This document shows, piece by piece, positions 39,701 through 49,420 of a stretch of DNA of 64,000 bases. This DNA comes from Pachyseris speciosa (taxonomy: Eukaryota > Cnidaria > Anthozoa > Scleractinia > Pachyseridae), in contig JAEMWC010000454.1 in NCBI GenBank assembly GCA_016490735.1, positions 291,001 through 355,000 on the forward strand. The letters run 5' to 3'. Within the stretch, counting starts at the first letter, position 1. Every line of letters begins with the position of its first letter. The notes below the pieces were generated by a model. That model made no database searches, was not told the DNA's origin, and saw only the letters and a list, made by a program, of their open reading frames with translations. Position numbers and translations under genes: made by a program.

Positions 39701-42700
39701 CTTTGATGAATAACATTCTCTTCAAAGTTTATCAAAATTCCCCACCCAGGGCAAGAAATATCAAAGTCCCCACCCCATCCCATATCCCCCCCTCCCCTCG
39801 GGACTACATACATACATACATAAACTTTATTAATGTGTCTTAAAATGTCTAGCCGATGGGGTTAAAAACCCCTCTACTAATTGGGGACACAATTAATAAC
39901 CTACAAACTATTTTCTAATGAACTATTAAAAATAAAACCCTGACAATACAATATAGTTAAAAATCTATTAACAATCAACTAATGGGATAAATTATCTAAA
40001 AGGATTAAGAATTACAAAGGATGACTAACTTAGATAGGTGCATAACATATGTAATAATCAATGCAAACGCGCTCGTGGCAGCGCAACGTCAAATTTACAT
40101 GTCACTAAGTGTTTTTGCTCTAAATTTCTGAAGATTCCTGGTTCAATAATATGATTTCCTAAAACCTTGTTTAGTCTGTATCAGGTAATTTAACTTGGTT
40201 TTTGTCATTTCTCAGTCCTTGATTCTCGTTTCTTGATATGCTTAAGTCGAAATGAGGGTTACCAAATGAAGTTTGTGTGTGACACTTCTCACGTATTCCT
40301 GCACTTCTAAAATAGTTTTCTTTGGTATGTTTTTCACTGTTGTGTTTAAAGTAATTAGGCCAACAGTTATTTGCGTTTTTGAGAACATTCGAGCAACCCT
40401 CTGGAAACAAACTAGTCATTCAACTCCCCTTCCCCTTCGGATTTTCCTGTGGCTTTGACCCCCTCACCCCTCCGGAATTTCCAATTCCCTCCGTGGTGGG
40501 GGTATGGATATTTTCTGGAAACACACATTTAAATTTCTTTTTGGTTTTCTCCTCTCCTCAAAAACCAACATTTCCAAATTCCAATTCGATCTGGAATTTT
40601 GAGGGCCACAAGTTTGTCAGTCATAGACTCTTACACGTCACCCTCATTAAACTAAAGTTTGTTTATTAAATTTATTTATTCATTTATTTTAAATAGTCTT
40701 ACTTTTTGTACTTTTATAGGCGTTTCACACACCTCTTACTCTCTATATTCTAATGACCTGTTCTGATTTTGTTTTCAGTCTTCCCGAGGGTCAAAGTCTC
40801 AAGAATAGTATCCTTAAGTTTGACAAGAGTGCTATAACCTTTAGATATAGCAATACAGCAATTTTAGTGCACTTTTTAATTGAGTGTCGTAAAACCAAAG
40901 CCAAAACAATTACTCTGACCAATCACAACAGATGCAAACAATGCAATGCGCCAATCAGAATGCGAAGCAATTACATGTGACCGGCGCAAAGTGTGGGAAA
41001 ATACGCATGTGCAAGTCGCATCTGGTTTTAGTTTATCTTCTCATTGGTTGAGAAAGTGGCGTGAGTTTTCTTGGCCAATGACAGAGCGAAGTAAAGCAAA
41101 ACCAAAGCAAACAAGAATTACTTTCGACACTCAATTAAAAAACTGCTCCTTAAGATTTTAACTTTTAATGAACGAAGAGCACTTGGAAGCACTTTGGACA
41201 GTCATCACTCGAGAATCATCAAAAACCATGATAATCTGCATTGTAATGTTTCCAGTCATAACGATCTAGTTAGTTGCACAATGTAACTCCTGTAGTATGT
41301 GAATTCATAAGAGTAGATAAAGCAAGACTGGCACAGGAGTCGTATTTATATTTCTTAACCGATGTACAGGATACCAACCACCAACAAGAATGCTTCACTT
41401 CTTTAATGCCCCACCAAACTGTACTGTGGAAACGCTGAAGGAGGTGAGACTTGCTATGGACTAGTTTAACATGAAGTTTGCCTGAGTTCGTATGGATTAT
41501 GTTGAATGTTGATTCTCTCCAAACCAACGGAAATTTTGTTGAGTTGGCGAGAATCCAAGGAGGTTTTGCCTGAAGCGATATTGCTTGCTTCAAGGAAAGG
41601 TTTTTGTTTTGGAAAGTGGTTACAATTATCGCCATATCAGGAGAAAATGGTTTTCTACCATTAACCACTCCTCTGTAGCCTGTGTTCTGTACTTTGCCTC
41701 TGGCTGAAATGTTCAGTTGATAGAGCATCTTTGGATGCAATACTTGACAAAACCTGTACAATGTGTAATTATCAGACTAGCCAAGTAGTCAAATACTGTA
41801 TATTTGAGACTACTTACAGTTTATGGATCACAGTCAACTTTAGGGTATGTGGGCAACAAAGGTTTCCAAGGTGGAAATTTCCAGATAGCTTCCAAAGAAG
41901 TTCACAAGAAAGCAGGGTATTCTTGAAACATTTGGCTAGGGTTGATTTTGTCACAACCAGTCAATTACCCTCCCCTGCTCTGACCCCCTCCCCAGGTTTC
42001 AACTTTATCTGCCTGTACCTGAACATTTTCTCTTTGAAAGCGCACCCAATACTGCGATTATATCCTTTGTATTAAACAGAGAAAAGTGGTGAACCTTGTT
42101 CCATTGGTTTCCGTTTCAGGTGTTCATGACAGCTGGATCTTTGTCTCCTCTAAAAGGAACTTTCTTTTCTAAAGGTAACATAATGAAGTCAATGATTTCT
42201 GAAGATGACAATAAGAATGGTTTTTACCTAGTGTTTTCGTTTGGTGGTTATTCGTTTGTCAGTGTACGAGAAACCCTTGGACCTGAACACCGACTGATCA
42301 TGTGAAATCTAGTAAAGACATGTATATTGTTGCGTTATCTGCTTTCACTGTTGGTGTTATCATACTGGGATGTAATTCTGTACGGTCAGTTTTAAGCCAA
42401 GAAGACATTTGGAGCTTTTTAGTCATTGTTTCGAACTTATAAGGAGTTTCAGACTGCAGGTTCTGTCTCGCCTTTGGTCATCACTTTGAAGGAAAGACGT
42501 GAATGACCATCGCAGTTGCATTAATTTACAGTGAACTGTTTAGGGACCATTTAGTATTGCTGGAAGTTTGATCTGCTGTTTATCAACCGTGAACACTTAT
42601 GTTTCATTTCAGCCAATGCAAAGTCTTCAGCAGGATTGCTTGAGATGCCGGATATCCGCTCAGCCATGGAGGCGCTCACTCTCACGAACCACTTTACCAT

Positions 42701-43996
42701 CAACCCACCAGGTAACAAACATGCTTCGGTTGATACTCATGCTCAGTGTCTACTAAAGAAGATCAGTATAAATCTCTTAGAGTTCTATCACGAATGCCGT
42801 TCTCTGATTGGCTACGCTACTCGCTATCTATTCTGTGATAGATAGTGAGTAGTGGTTGTCAACAAAGTGTCAGCTGCTTCTTGGTGTTTTAGAAATGCCT
42901 GCGAGGAGGATTTAGATTATTTCCTTGTTTAGTTTTGAACAACTAGTAGATTTATACTAAAACAATTAGATTATTTGCTCTCAATTTCTATGCGTGATAG
43001 CTGATTCAGGCTGCGCCCTCATCAGCTATCACGCGATAGAAATCGAGAGCAAATAATCTAATTGTTAAGTAGCAATGGCAAAAGTAACCCAAACCCAAAG
43101 CGTTATGAACAGTCACTAAGGGTGAGTCAGGGAAGTGCTTGTAGCCTGTACCAGTGGGAAAACTGGCTTATCAAGGATGCAATTGTTTCCAAACAATCCC
43201 ACAATCGCTTGCAGGGCCACTTGCTCCCAATCTTTTCCATAGTGAGGTATTTCAACCGGGAAAAAGCGAGAGGTTTTGGGAAAGAGCGGGCTTGTGGAGC
43301 AGTTGTTTTCATTTCATCCCTAAAACTGATGAATGTCGTCAATGTTGTGGAGATTTTTTAACAAATTCTTTTTTTGGGGAGCAAGGAAGTTCTATATGTT
43401 AAGGTCAAAATTCGCCAACTTGCACCGAGCAAACTCTGGTTTTAATTGAATCCTAAATTTTCAGCGTTTAGACCTTATTATCTTCATCAGATTTTATGCA
43501 ATCCATAAATGCGGTCATCAGTTTGTGGTACTCAACCCCATAAATGTTCTCAAATACTTGTTCGCTTTCAACGCCAAACATGAAGTTATGCAAAGAATTT
43601 CTATCAAATAGGGATTTTTGATCATCATACAAAGACAGGAGATTGTCTACCTTGGAAGTTCTCTTAACAAGACGTTGGGCCTTAACTGTGTGAAAACGTC
43701 TCAAGTTGACCTTAGCATGGTTTCTTTTAGGTGGTGGTTCATATACTCTAAAACTGGCCTTTTCCCCAAGCTCTTCAATATCCCCGACAGCTCCAACAGT
43801 TGCGCCCGCAGTTGCCGCAGCAGCGGTCGCTGTCAGTAATGGTGTCAATCCATTGGGCCCCATTGGTTCACCAGTGCACCCAAGATGCATGGCGGGAAGC
43901 CCTATCAGCATTGTGACAAATGGTGTCAAAGAATTGAATGGCGACATGGAAAGGAATGGGCTCTCTCCTGAGCACCTAGCAAGCTCAACACCCTAG
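8834..43996 (+). CDS. HNRNPL: hnRNP L ortholog, four-RRM splicing regulator (22 exons found)
   Basis: Exons assembled by eye: 8834-9179, 12345-12540, 22077-22125, 22663-22701, 26796-26863, 28511-28607, 30686-30771, 32277-32373, 32612-32687, 33262-33315, 33458-33526, 34165-34236, 34333-34392, 36325-36483, 36701-36801, 37548-37669, 38266-38373, 40779-40807, 41370-41443, 42120-42174, 42613-42711 and 43731-43996. Together they make 2,322 nt, or 773 residues, in one consistent frame. Four RRMs in the hnRNP L/PTB arrangement are clear; diagnostic stretches are RQALVEFE, GCCTLKIDYSK, LNVFKNDDETWDY, MLHFFNAPP and SYTLKLAFS. hnRNP L proteins bind CA-rich RNA in the nucleus and control exon inclusion and mRNA stability. 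The protein is longer than vertebrate hnRNP L (about 590 residues) because of an extended Tyr/Ser-rich N terminus and a long RRM2-RRM3 linker. About 12 residues of RRM4 are missing from the model. Confidence 0.93.
12345..26863 (+). CDS. HNRNPL: hnRNP L exons 2-5, RRM1
   Basis: Exon 2 (12345-12540) ends a Ser-rich leader and starts RRM1 at SRVIHCRAV. Exon 3 (22077-22125, 49 nt) carries RQALVEFE, the RNP1-position strand. Exon 4 (22663-22701, 39 nt) is a microexon encoding DIESAVALVSYSQ. Exon 5 (26796-26863) closes the fold with RQMFVNYSKSQEIKR. As in the PTB/hnRNP L family, RNP1 lacks the classic aromatic pair. Intron 2 (12541-22076) is the longest of the gene at 9.5 kb and hosts several repeats and a Penelope-like fragment. 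Confidence 0.92.
14055..14448. repeat. Dispersed MITE B, copy 1 (hnRNP L intron 2)
   Basis: Bounded by TTAAGGAGCACTGTCAC and GTGACACTGCCCCTTTAA, which are imperfect inverted ends. Related to 34461-35183. Confidence 0.7.
17464..18340. repeat. Long inverted repeat, arms of about 168 bp
   Basis: Left arm 17464-17631 and right arm 18174-18340 are reverse complements with few differences (for example CTCGCGAGGACTGGAAATGA on the left). The spacer is about 540 bp. It explains the mirrored open frames seen here, which are not genes. In hnRNP L intron 2. Confidence 0.85.
18527..18740. mobile_element. 214-bp MITE
   Basis: Inverted ends TAGGGACCTTTAGATTTGA and TCAAATCTAAAGTCCCCTA, followed inward by further ACGAGTACGACT-type symmetry. 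Confidence 0.75.
20200..21070 (+). mobile_element. Penelope-like element fragment with GIY-YIG endonuclease domain
   Basis: The open frame from about 20330 to 20866 has the C-terminal GIY-YIG nuclease signature of Penelope-like retroelements: CVVYQFKCDLC, then HIGYTTHYLHQQIEEHR, then HEMLFIREKKPKLN. The first Tyr of YIG is His here, and no reverse transcriptase remains upstream, so it is a 5'-truncated relic. The 3' part contains the AAGATGACTTCAAAACGTTG motif usual near the ends of such elements, then an AT-rich (TAA)n stretch. Confidence 0.75.
22190..22378 (+). repeat. Dispersed repeat D, copy 1
   Basis: A 190-bp block starting GCAGGGGTTTCAAAACG and ending AATGAAATCCCTGTCC. Similar blocks lie at 23160-23340 (same strand) and 30380-30545 (opposite strand). 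All are intronic. Ends are weakly inverted (GGGGTTTCA / TGAAATCCC). Confidence 0.8.
23160..23340 (+). repeat. Dispersed repeat D, copy 2
   Basis: Same family as 22190-22378, in the same intron (intron 4), and diverged by substitutions and small gaps. Confidence 0.8.
23990..25130 (-). mobile_element. L1/Tx1-like LINE 3' fragment
   Basis: Minus-strand frames at 24766-25029 and 24455-24781 overlap and are offset by a frameshift. They encode the C-terminal part of an L1-type ORF2: WHEIYTLPGKTTLESKAREF, then a zinc-knuckle-like CSFC...EHLFVYCEFTTNFW. The reverse transcriptase core is missing, so it is 5'-truncated. It lies in hnRNP L intron 4 in antisense orientation. Confidence 0.7.
26020..26165. 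repeat. (GAT/ATG)n simple repeat
   Basis: Imperfect trinucleotide run in hnRNP L intron 4. Confidence 0.85.
28511..32687 (+). CDS. HNRNPL: hnRNP L exons 6-9, RRM2
   Basis: Exon 6 (28511-28607) ends with LHPITV. Exon 7 (30686-30771) carries the helix and strand up to LQALV. Exon 8 (32277-32373) resumes with FDNVEAAQRALATLNGQ and GCCTLKIDYSK. Exon 9 (32612-32687) has the family signature NVFKNDDETWDY. The intron between exons 7 and 8 has no GT donor. It starts ATATCCTTTT after GTTGA and ends after CCTTAACTATTAC, a U12-type arrangement. Placing the acceptor after ...CCAT (32276) keeps the exact family alignment. Placing it after the AC at 32273 adds one residue. Confidence 0.88.
29413..30239. 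mobile_element. 827-bp DNA transposon relic with strong inverted ends
   Basis: Starts TACCGTATTTACCCGTGTAT and ends with its inverted counterpart ATACATGGGTAAATACGGTA. GTCGACTTATACACGGG is repeated as a subterminal motif. No transposase frame. In hnRNP L intron 6. Confidence 0.8.
30380..30545 (-). repeat. Dispersed repeat D, copy 3 (inverted)
   Basis: Reverse-complement copy lying immediately before hnRNP L exon 7. Confidence 0.8.
33262..36483 (+). CDS. HNRNPL: hnRNP L exons 10-14, RRM2-RRM3 linker
   Basis: Five exons (33262-33315, 33458-33526, 34165-34236, 34333-34392, 36325-36483) are all phase 1 at both ends and multiples of three in length. Each could therefore be skipped without a frameshift. 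They encode a Ser/Pro/Leu-rich disordered linker including SESPLSSSPPDS and a seven-glutamine run before LNGISHALN. Family members normally have a Pro-rich linker here. This one is longer and cut into cassette-like exons, which makes alternative splicing plausible (inference). Confidence 0.8.
33687..33757. repeat. (GT)n microsatellite
   Basis: About 34 dinucleotides with a few interruptions in hnRNP L intron 11. The pre-mRNA reads (UG)n. Confidence 0.95.
34461..35183. repeat. Dispersed MITE B, copy 2 with nested insert (hnRNP L intron 13)
   Basis: Same ends as copy 1 (TTAAAGGGGC ... ACTGCCCCTTTAA) but about 330 bp longer. The extra length includes a piece of the 4.8-kb retroelement tail near 34685-34745. 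Confidence 0.65.
35205..35480. repeat. Hairpin repeat C, copy 1
   Basis: A 276-bp block ending in a large hairpin (ATGCGTGATAGCTGATTC mirrored by TCAGCTATCA...GATAG). Highly similar to 42787-43069. In hnRNP L intron 13. Confidence 0.85.
35481..35752. repeat. Dispersed repeat A, copy 2
   Basis: Second copy, in hnRNP L intron 13, directly abutting hairpin repeat C. About 45 bp shorter than copy 1, mostly before the GCCCATAAAGG motif. Confidence 0.85.
36701..38373 (+). CDS. HNRNPL: hnRNP L exons 15-17, RRM3
   Basis: Exon 15 (36701-36801) begins RRM3 with VLMVYGLNAEKMNCERIF. Exon 16 (37548-37669) gives LGAAMVQMSDK and VLFDSKINV. Exon 17 (38266-38373) gives FSKHPFIADSS and the family-typical SxNNRF motif as ADNRNNRFK. 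Splice sites are standard GT-AG. The donor after exon 17 is taken as AAGTA|GTAAGT, the stronger of two overlapping choices, because it gives the right phase for exon 18. Confidence 0.9.
37058..37452. repeat. Large palindromic element in hnRNP L intron 15
   Basis: Arms of about 150-160 bp mirror each other (AATGCATTGTGCCTTTTTGA on the left and its complement on the right). The right arm ends about 95 bp before exon 16. Confidence 0.8.
38440..38700 (-). mobile_element. LINE 3' end fragment
   Basis: (CAACAA)n followed by GCAGCTTTATTTTTGAAAT on the plus strand is the usual look of a 3' tail of a CR1/L2-like LINE read on the minus strand. Confidence 0.45.
38875..39010 (+). mobile_element. Penelope-like element terminal region
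   Basis: Contains CGACGAAGGGCTAACGCTCA followed by AAACGTCAGC, then CAACTCCGTTGATAAACC. The paired GGGCTAACGCTC and GACG/CGTC arms resemble the terminal hammerhead-like motif of Penelope elements. Confidence 0.5.
39785..39970 (-). mobile_element. LINE 3' end fragment with (CATA)n tail
   Basis: (ACAT)n then AAACTTTATTAATGTGTCTT on the plus strand, another truncated retroelement tail in minus orientation, in intron 17. Confidence 0.4.
40779..43996 (+). CDS. HNRNPL: hnRNP L exons 18-22, RRM4 and C terminus
   Basis: Exon 18 (40779-40807, 29 nt) encodes LPEGQSLKN, matching the family's TPEQAAKN segment. Exon 19 (41370-41443) starts RRM4 with YQPPTRMLHFFNAPPN. Exon 20 (42120-42174) and exon 21 (42613-42711) give AKSSAGLLEM and the last helix. 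Exon 22 (43731-43996) gives the final strand SYTLKLAFS followed by an Ala/Pro/Gly-rich tail ending HLASSTP and a TAG stop. The intron after exon 18 starts GTATCCTTAA and ends TTTCTTAAC...CAG, a second U12-type intron. Residues between TVETLKE and VFMTAG are about a dozen short of the family, so a small exon between 41444 and 42119 is probably missed. Confidence 0.87.
42787..43069. repeat. Hairpin repeat C, copy 2
   Basis: Second copy in hnRNP L intron 21. The terminal hairpin here is longer, with AACAATTAGATTATTTGCTC mirrored by AGAGCAAATAATCTAATTGTT. Confidence 0.85.
43468..43730 (-). pseudogene. Coding-like fragment inside hnRNP L intron 21
   Basis: About 87 open codons on the minus strand, ending in TAA at 43468, with balanced amino-acid use (KVDNLLSLYDDQKSLFDRN, VFENIYGVEYHKLMTAF). 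It does not overlap an hnRNP L exon, and the frame runs into antisense of exon 22 further upstream. No family recognised. It may be the 3' part of a transposon gene or a processed fragment. Confidence 0.3.
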
Positions 43997-46900
43997 GGAG
44001 CTTGTGCAAAATATGAGCTGGAGCTGACAATGTGCAGCGGTCAGCTTTATGCCTGGAATGTGCTTCAAGTAATATGATCTGCCAGGTAACACTGAAATAA
44101 TCACAAGTATTACTTTTCCCTAGTTTATTTAGCTGTTATGAAAATCGTAAAAAAGAGGTTTTTGTTGTTTGGTAACTTCATTCTCACAATTAGAAAAGTA
44201 GTCAATATTTAGAATGGTTTTGCTTACTCTCTGAAACTGATTGGTGAGTAGGTCATTGTTCCAGTGTGTAAATGAAAATAATTCAATTCGGAAATATTCG
44301 GGTGTTCGGAAATTTCCGAGTGTTCTTCGGAAAGTTTTGGATCATCGTAGTGGTGCAGACTAAAAACCGCGTAGAAAACCCACGAAAATTCGTCACTATA
44401 ATTTTTCTCAGTTTAAGTAAAACCACTCTTGTGCATTAGTTTTAGTTTTAGTTGTAGTTGGTGTTCGGTTAAATTGTAGTTAGTATAGTTTAATGATATT
44501 TCACTGGACTGATGATTTTTTTAAAACATATTGAGAAGATGGAATTTGGTGTGAGCGTTGGGGTAGATCAACATTTAGATTAATGTTACGCAGTGAACAT
44601 TTTTGCAAAAATAGTATCAAGATATATATGGTTACTGCAAATTAGATTAGCAATTTTCCTGAAACTCGACTGTGTTGTGAGTATAAAAGGAGATTTTTTT
44701 CATTAATGTAAACAAGGTTTTTCCCCAACATTATAGATATATATTAATTCACAAAACGCGGAGTGAAGTAAAACTTCAATTTCTCCTGAAGAATTATTAT
44801 TGTTAAAAGGCGTAAACTTACATCAGACACAATTTTGCTCACTTATTTTACATTAAACACAAAAGCGTTATAAATATATATATATATATATAAGGTAAAA
44901 CATTTTCTTGTTTTCATAAACAATGCAACAACACACCAATCTGGTATTTATAATTCGAGATTTTTTCCCAAAGTTTTGAAACCTCTTTGTTCGTTGTTAC
45001 CCTTTAAAACCACGGCTTTAACCCCTTTTCTCTGAGGAGATTGTAAAGCAAATTCCAAATTCCTCATTGCAAAATAACAAGAAAAAACAGCATCACAGGA
45101 AAGAGCTGCTCAGTAGCTTTCATTTGAGTGGTCACACTTTAGGATTTCTTCCACAGACTCGAGGTAGAACCACCCTGGACAGCGTAACTAACAGTACAAC
45201 AAGATATTGTCACTCAATAGATTGCATTTCGATGGTCATACTTTAGGATTTCATCCAGACTCCAAAGTAGGATCACTTTGGACATTGTTATGAATGATAG
45301 TGCATGAAGTTACTTCTTATTAGCTGTCTGCTGGAAGCTGTTTTTCAGACTTTCAACCAAAGGTGGAAATGCAATTTGTTTAGGTTCCACTTGGGAGATG
45401 AAGGGGTTACTGGCTTCGGTTCAAAGGGTTTTTTAATCCGATGCTTCCACCATATAGACCTTTTTCATACAGGCTAGTAAGGCTAACTGCCATAGAAATA
45501 AAAGAATAATTTGTCGGGTGCCGTTATGAAGAGGGTCTATGGAGGCTCTGCTTCTAAAAATGCTCAGCTGGAATATTTTCGTAACAGATATAAATATTTG
45601 TTGAGAAAAATCTGACATATGAATCGCTGGAATATTTTTTTTGTTTAGTCCATGCGGCCCAGACCTCTCACTGATACTTTTCCACAGTTTTGTTGCCTGC
45701 AAATGAGGCTGCCAACAACTTGGGTGTTAGCAACAGGTTTTTTTAGAAAAAGAGCTTCCTTGCTCGTTAGAATAAGAGTTCTTATTGAAATTCCTCTCTG
45801 AAGAATCAGTTGACTGCCTTTTCAGGAAACGACAAGAAATAATTGTTTTTCTTTCCAGAATTGAGTTCTACAAAATTCAATGTAACAACGTTGTTTCATA
45901 GTTACATTCTCTTTCAATTACCAATTTACTTAAAAGAATAAGTTTTATAGAAATTATTGTCTGATTGATGTATTGTTTTCATGTTTGCTTTATTTCTGGA
46001 AATCATTTCTACTTTATAGAGAAGGGAAGTGGAGAAATTGTTTCCGTCAAACACTCCAAAGTTGTTTCGTGGAAACGCCGGACGTGTTTCATAGCAACCA
46101 GAGATCGTCATAAAACTGTAGTGAGCCACCTTAAACTCTTTCACTCTACAAATGAAGAAAGTATCGCATATCTGAAAGAAATGCCATGTATCTTCCCACG
46201 GAAAATAACCTGCATTTCTGTGCGGATAAAAAGCAACGAGAGAATTTTCCAATATTCACGAGATACAATTAGATTTGGACCAGAATATTCCAAATGTAAT
46301 ACACACGTATGCATAATACAGAACAGATAACTATATGGAATTGTGAAATCTTACATCCAATTTTTGTTTTTGTGGATTCGTTTCCACCAGTCCGAGACAT
46401 GAATAATTTTAAATGGAATTAACTGCATGATATGCAAAGAGGTTTTTAATATAATAATACGTGCATAAGTGAAATTTGTCACAGAAATCTTCAACTTACA
46501 GAGCGTCAATAAACATTGTACATACTAAATTTAACAAAAGAGATTCGCGATCTCGTTGAGAAAACACCACAAAGTAGAAAAAATATTATGATGTTAAAAT
46601 TTGCCAGAAACGTATTTTAATGGAATTTTGGTGGAGGAATAGTTATTTGAACTCGTTTATATTCAAAAATAAGTTAGAAACGCCGAAGACCAAACACTAC
46701 ACTAGACGTTATGATTTCTTAAATGCACTTTTGTTAAAATTTTTCTAAAAGAGTTGATTCTTTAGTTGCTGAAGCAATTGTAGCGTTTCGGTTCACATTT
46801 GTTCATTGTTTAATATTTTCAGTCGTCATACACATTTAATTTATTTCTATTGCACTTTCGTTTTTAGGCTTGCAATAGGATTTTTGCGATAATTTCACCG

Positions 46901-47280
46901 AAATTCAAATGATTTTAAATTTTTCGAAATTATTTTTGGACGTAAACTTTATAGATCTGCAAGGTTGTGCGAGAAACTAAAGTAATTACACATTTGGAGA
47001 TATTGTGATTCTGTTCATTCAATTTATCGTTGCGTAAAAGTAGCAGTATAAAGAAATTGGTAATTCAGTGAACCTTTACGCTGGAACCGAGGAATTATTG
47101 CAAAAGCTTAGCAGCTTAGCATCTGAGTTTAAATTTTGGTTATTTTTCGGTGTAAGGTTTACTTATCACACCGACGCACTTGAATTTAATTGTTTCACAT
47201 TCTTGTTGGACCAGTTTTTTATTGTTAATTAAGATCGGTTTTTTCTTGACTGGCGAATAAATTCCATTTATTCTTTTGTG
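43997..47280 (+). other. Probable hnRNP L 3'UTR and downstream AT-rich spacer
   Basis: AT-rich sequence follows the hnRNP L stop codon. Possible AATAAA polyadenylation signals occur near 46508 and 47258, but none is decisive. It includes a short (TA)n at about 44875-44893. Reading frames of up to 121 codons here (for example 45965-46330) show no recognisable family. Confidence 0.35.
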
Positions 47281-49250
47281 GAAAGAGCGCATATTGATTC
47301 AGTCAGAACTTGAAGAAAGGTGACCGCTGACAAGCAAGAGCTTGACATTCAAGCGGGGATGGCTTGCGCGGCAAAAACGTGTGTCTGGAACCAAGCACGT
47401 ACGGTTTGTTTTTGGATCTGATTGGCTGAGGAGGCATTTCACAGTCGCTCTGATTGGCTGATGCTATTTACCCGTGCATGCGGGAAAACGGAATAAGCAC
47501 GTGATCACAATGGCAAGTCAGTCAAGAAACCGCTCTTTTCAAGTGTTTGGTTTTGTTAACAGAAAATAAATTACTGAGTTGTTTCGGGTGTTATCATAGC
47601 CTAAACAACAAGGCTGTCGCGTTTATGTTGTTGCTCATTACCCGAGCAACTTATTCAGGCCAAATCTGGCAAGGCCTGCTAGTTACGTCTTTTCGTAGCG
47701 TTTGCTGATATATTGTTCTTAAAATACAGTTTGAAATGGAAAAGTGTACCACTGTACAACTTGACTGTGCTTCGCAGTGTAGCCTCGCTCTCAATTAATG
47801 TCGTTACATCACACAACATCTAAGAGCACTGCGTGACTGCTTTCGAAAGCAACTGTTTGAATCTGTCAGAGACGTTTATTGTTTGTCAAACTTTTGACTC
47901 GTGGCGCTGGCCGCTATAAGTAGTAGAATACAAAGATAAACGATAATCATGATTTAAACTTGGTAGAGCACTTGACGGTCGAAGACCAGATCGGATAAGG
48001 CGCAACAGACAACAGAAAACCAGCGTCTGGGGTGATTTTATCCCTTTTTGAAGAGGAGCCCTTTTTCTTTTGAAGCTTCTATACCTAATTTCAGAATACT
48101 TTTTAATGAACTGTTTTCGTTCAGTTGAGTGTTTGTATGGGTTTTGCACTTTTCCATTTTGTTTTTTTTTTTGTTTTGCCTCCGATTGTTACTGCTACTG
48201 GCCATACAACTAAGCTTAGCTTAACTAAACGATTTTGGGATGTATGCTTGCTTGTCAAACCAAGTGGTGACGCTTTTCAACTGGCTGAGGCTTTATACAG
48301 TCATTTCGATGCAGTAAACTCTTACATCGCGTCAAAACGACGCAACCAGACAGTTTATACAGTTGGTGTTTGGCATACCATCGCGGTCGTAACAAAACAG
48401 TTGGTGGTCGTCAACCTCAAGCTTGGGGAATTCGCGGGGTTGTGTGAAACCCATTCTGGGTCCGCTGTTGACCCGAGAAATGTCGCTAAGTGGAATGACG
48501 TATTGCCATGACGACATGTTATGGTGGCCAATTTTTGCTCTCTGTTCAACTTTCGCCATTTACTGCAAACGAAACAAGTGACGGAACGGGTTGTGAACTG
48601 TATAATCCTAGCAGGGTTGAAAAACGCATCGTTTGGTCTTAAAATATCCGCAAAGCATTGCTCAGCTATTGCACGTAGTTAACACCGCACCGCGACGGTA
48701 ATTTAATAGCTTTTGCTTCAGAAAACATAGACCAAACAATTATCACTGGAAACTCATACAAGCTTTTAAATGTTTTAATCTTTCAATTACTAGTTCATGA
48801 TAATGACTGCTTTATAGCGGTTTTCAGTCTCAATAAAGTTCCTCTTACAATGCATTTAAAGCGTTGTGATATTTTAGTTAACCGCCGTGTCGTAACACCC
48901 CCACCCCCAGTCCTCTCTTCTCCGTTGAGTCTGAACAGGAGGGTATATCTGCAGGGGCGTAGCAACTTGGACGCACAGACGCACGTGCGTACCTGAAAAA
49001 GTCGAAAATAAATAAAAACGGATGATCAGGATTCCATAGCTCAGTGGGAGGCTGGACGCCTTGTGTGGTTAACATAATGTAGTTATTGTTCATCGTCCTG
49101 GTGCTGGCGAAACTGAATCAAATTAGCTATGAGCCTCTTAACTAAACACCATTCGCGTATCACATTACAACCACATACGTAAATTATCGATCTCAACTTA
49201 ACTGCGATTTTAGGCATGATTAGCTCTTTGTGCGGTCAAATTTAAATGTA
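47281..49250. other. Unassigned intergenic region
   Basis: Two CCAAT-type boxes (GATTGGCTGA, near 47419 and 47453) lie in a less AT-rich patch that could be a promoter. No coding exon with convincing similarity follows. The open frames at 47886-48149 (minus) and 48125-48511 (plus) are unremarkable. Confidence 0.3.
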
Positions 49251-49286
49251 ACAGCCCCTTCAAATCAAGTAGCCATTTTCTATCTA

Positions 49287-49420
49287 CAGTCGAACCTCGA
49301 TTTAACGAAGTGCCAAGGGACAAGGGGAAATTGGTTCGTTATATCGAGGCTTCGTTACATGTATATTGTAGTTAGTAGTAGAGGTTCGTTAAATAGACGT
49401 TCCATTGTGTTCACTTTATC
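49287..49420. mobile_element. pogo/Tigger-like transposon end
   Basis: ACAGTCGAACCTCGATTTAA resembles the terminal repeat of pogo-like elements, with a degraded inverted counterpart (GAGGTTCGTTAAATAG) about 100 bp on. Confidence 0.45.

Noticed and set aside
45965..46330. 121-codon frame downstream of hnRNP L
   Set aside because: Lies in the probable 3'UTR; a similar-length antisense frame overlaps; no motif.
48125..48511. 128-codon frame with a hydrophobic start
   Set aside because: No recognisable domain and overlapping frames on the other strand; chance frame in a less AT-rich patch.
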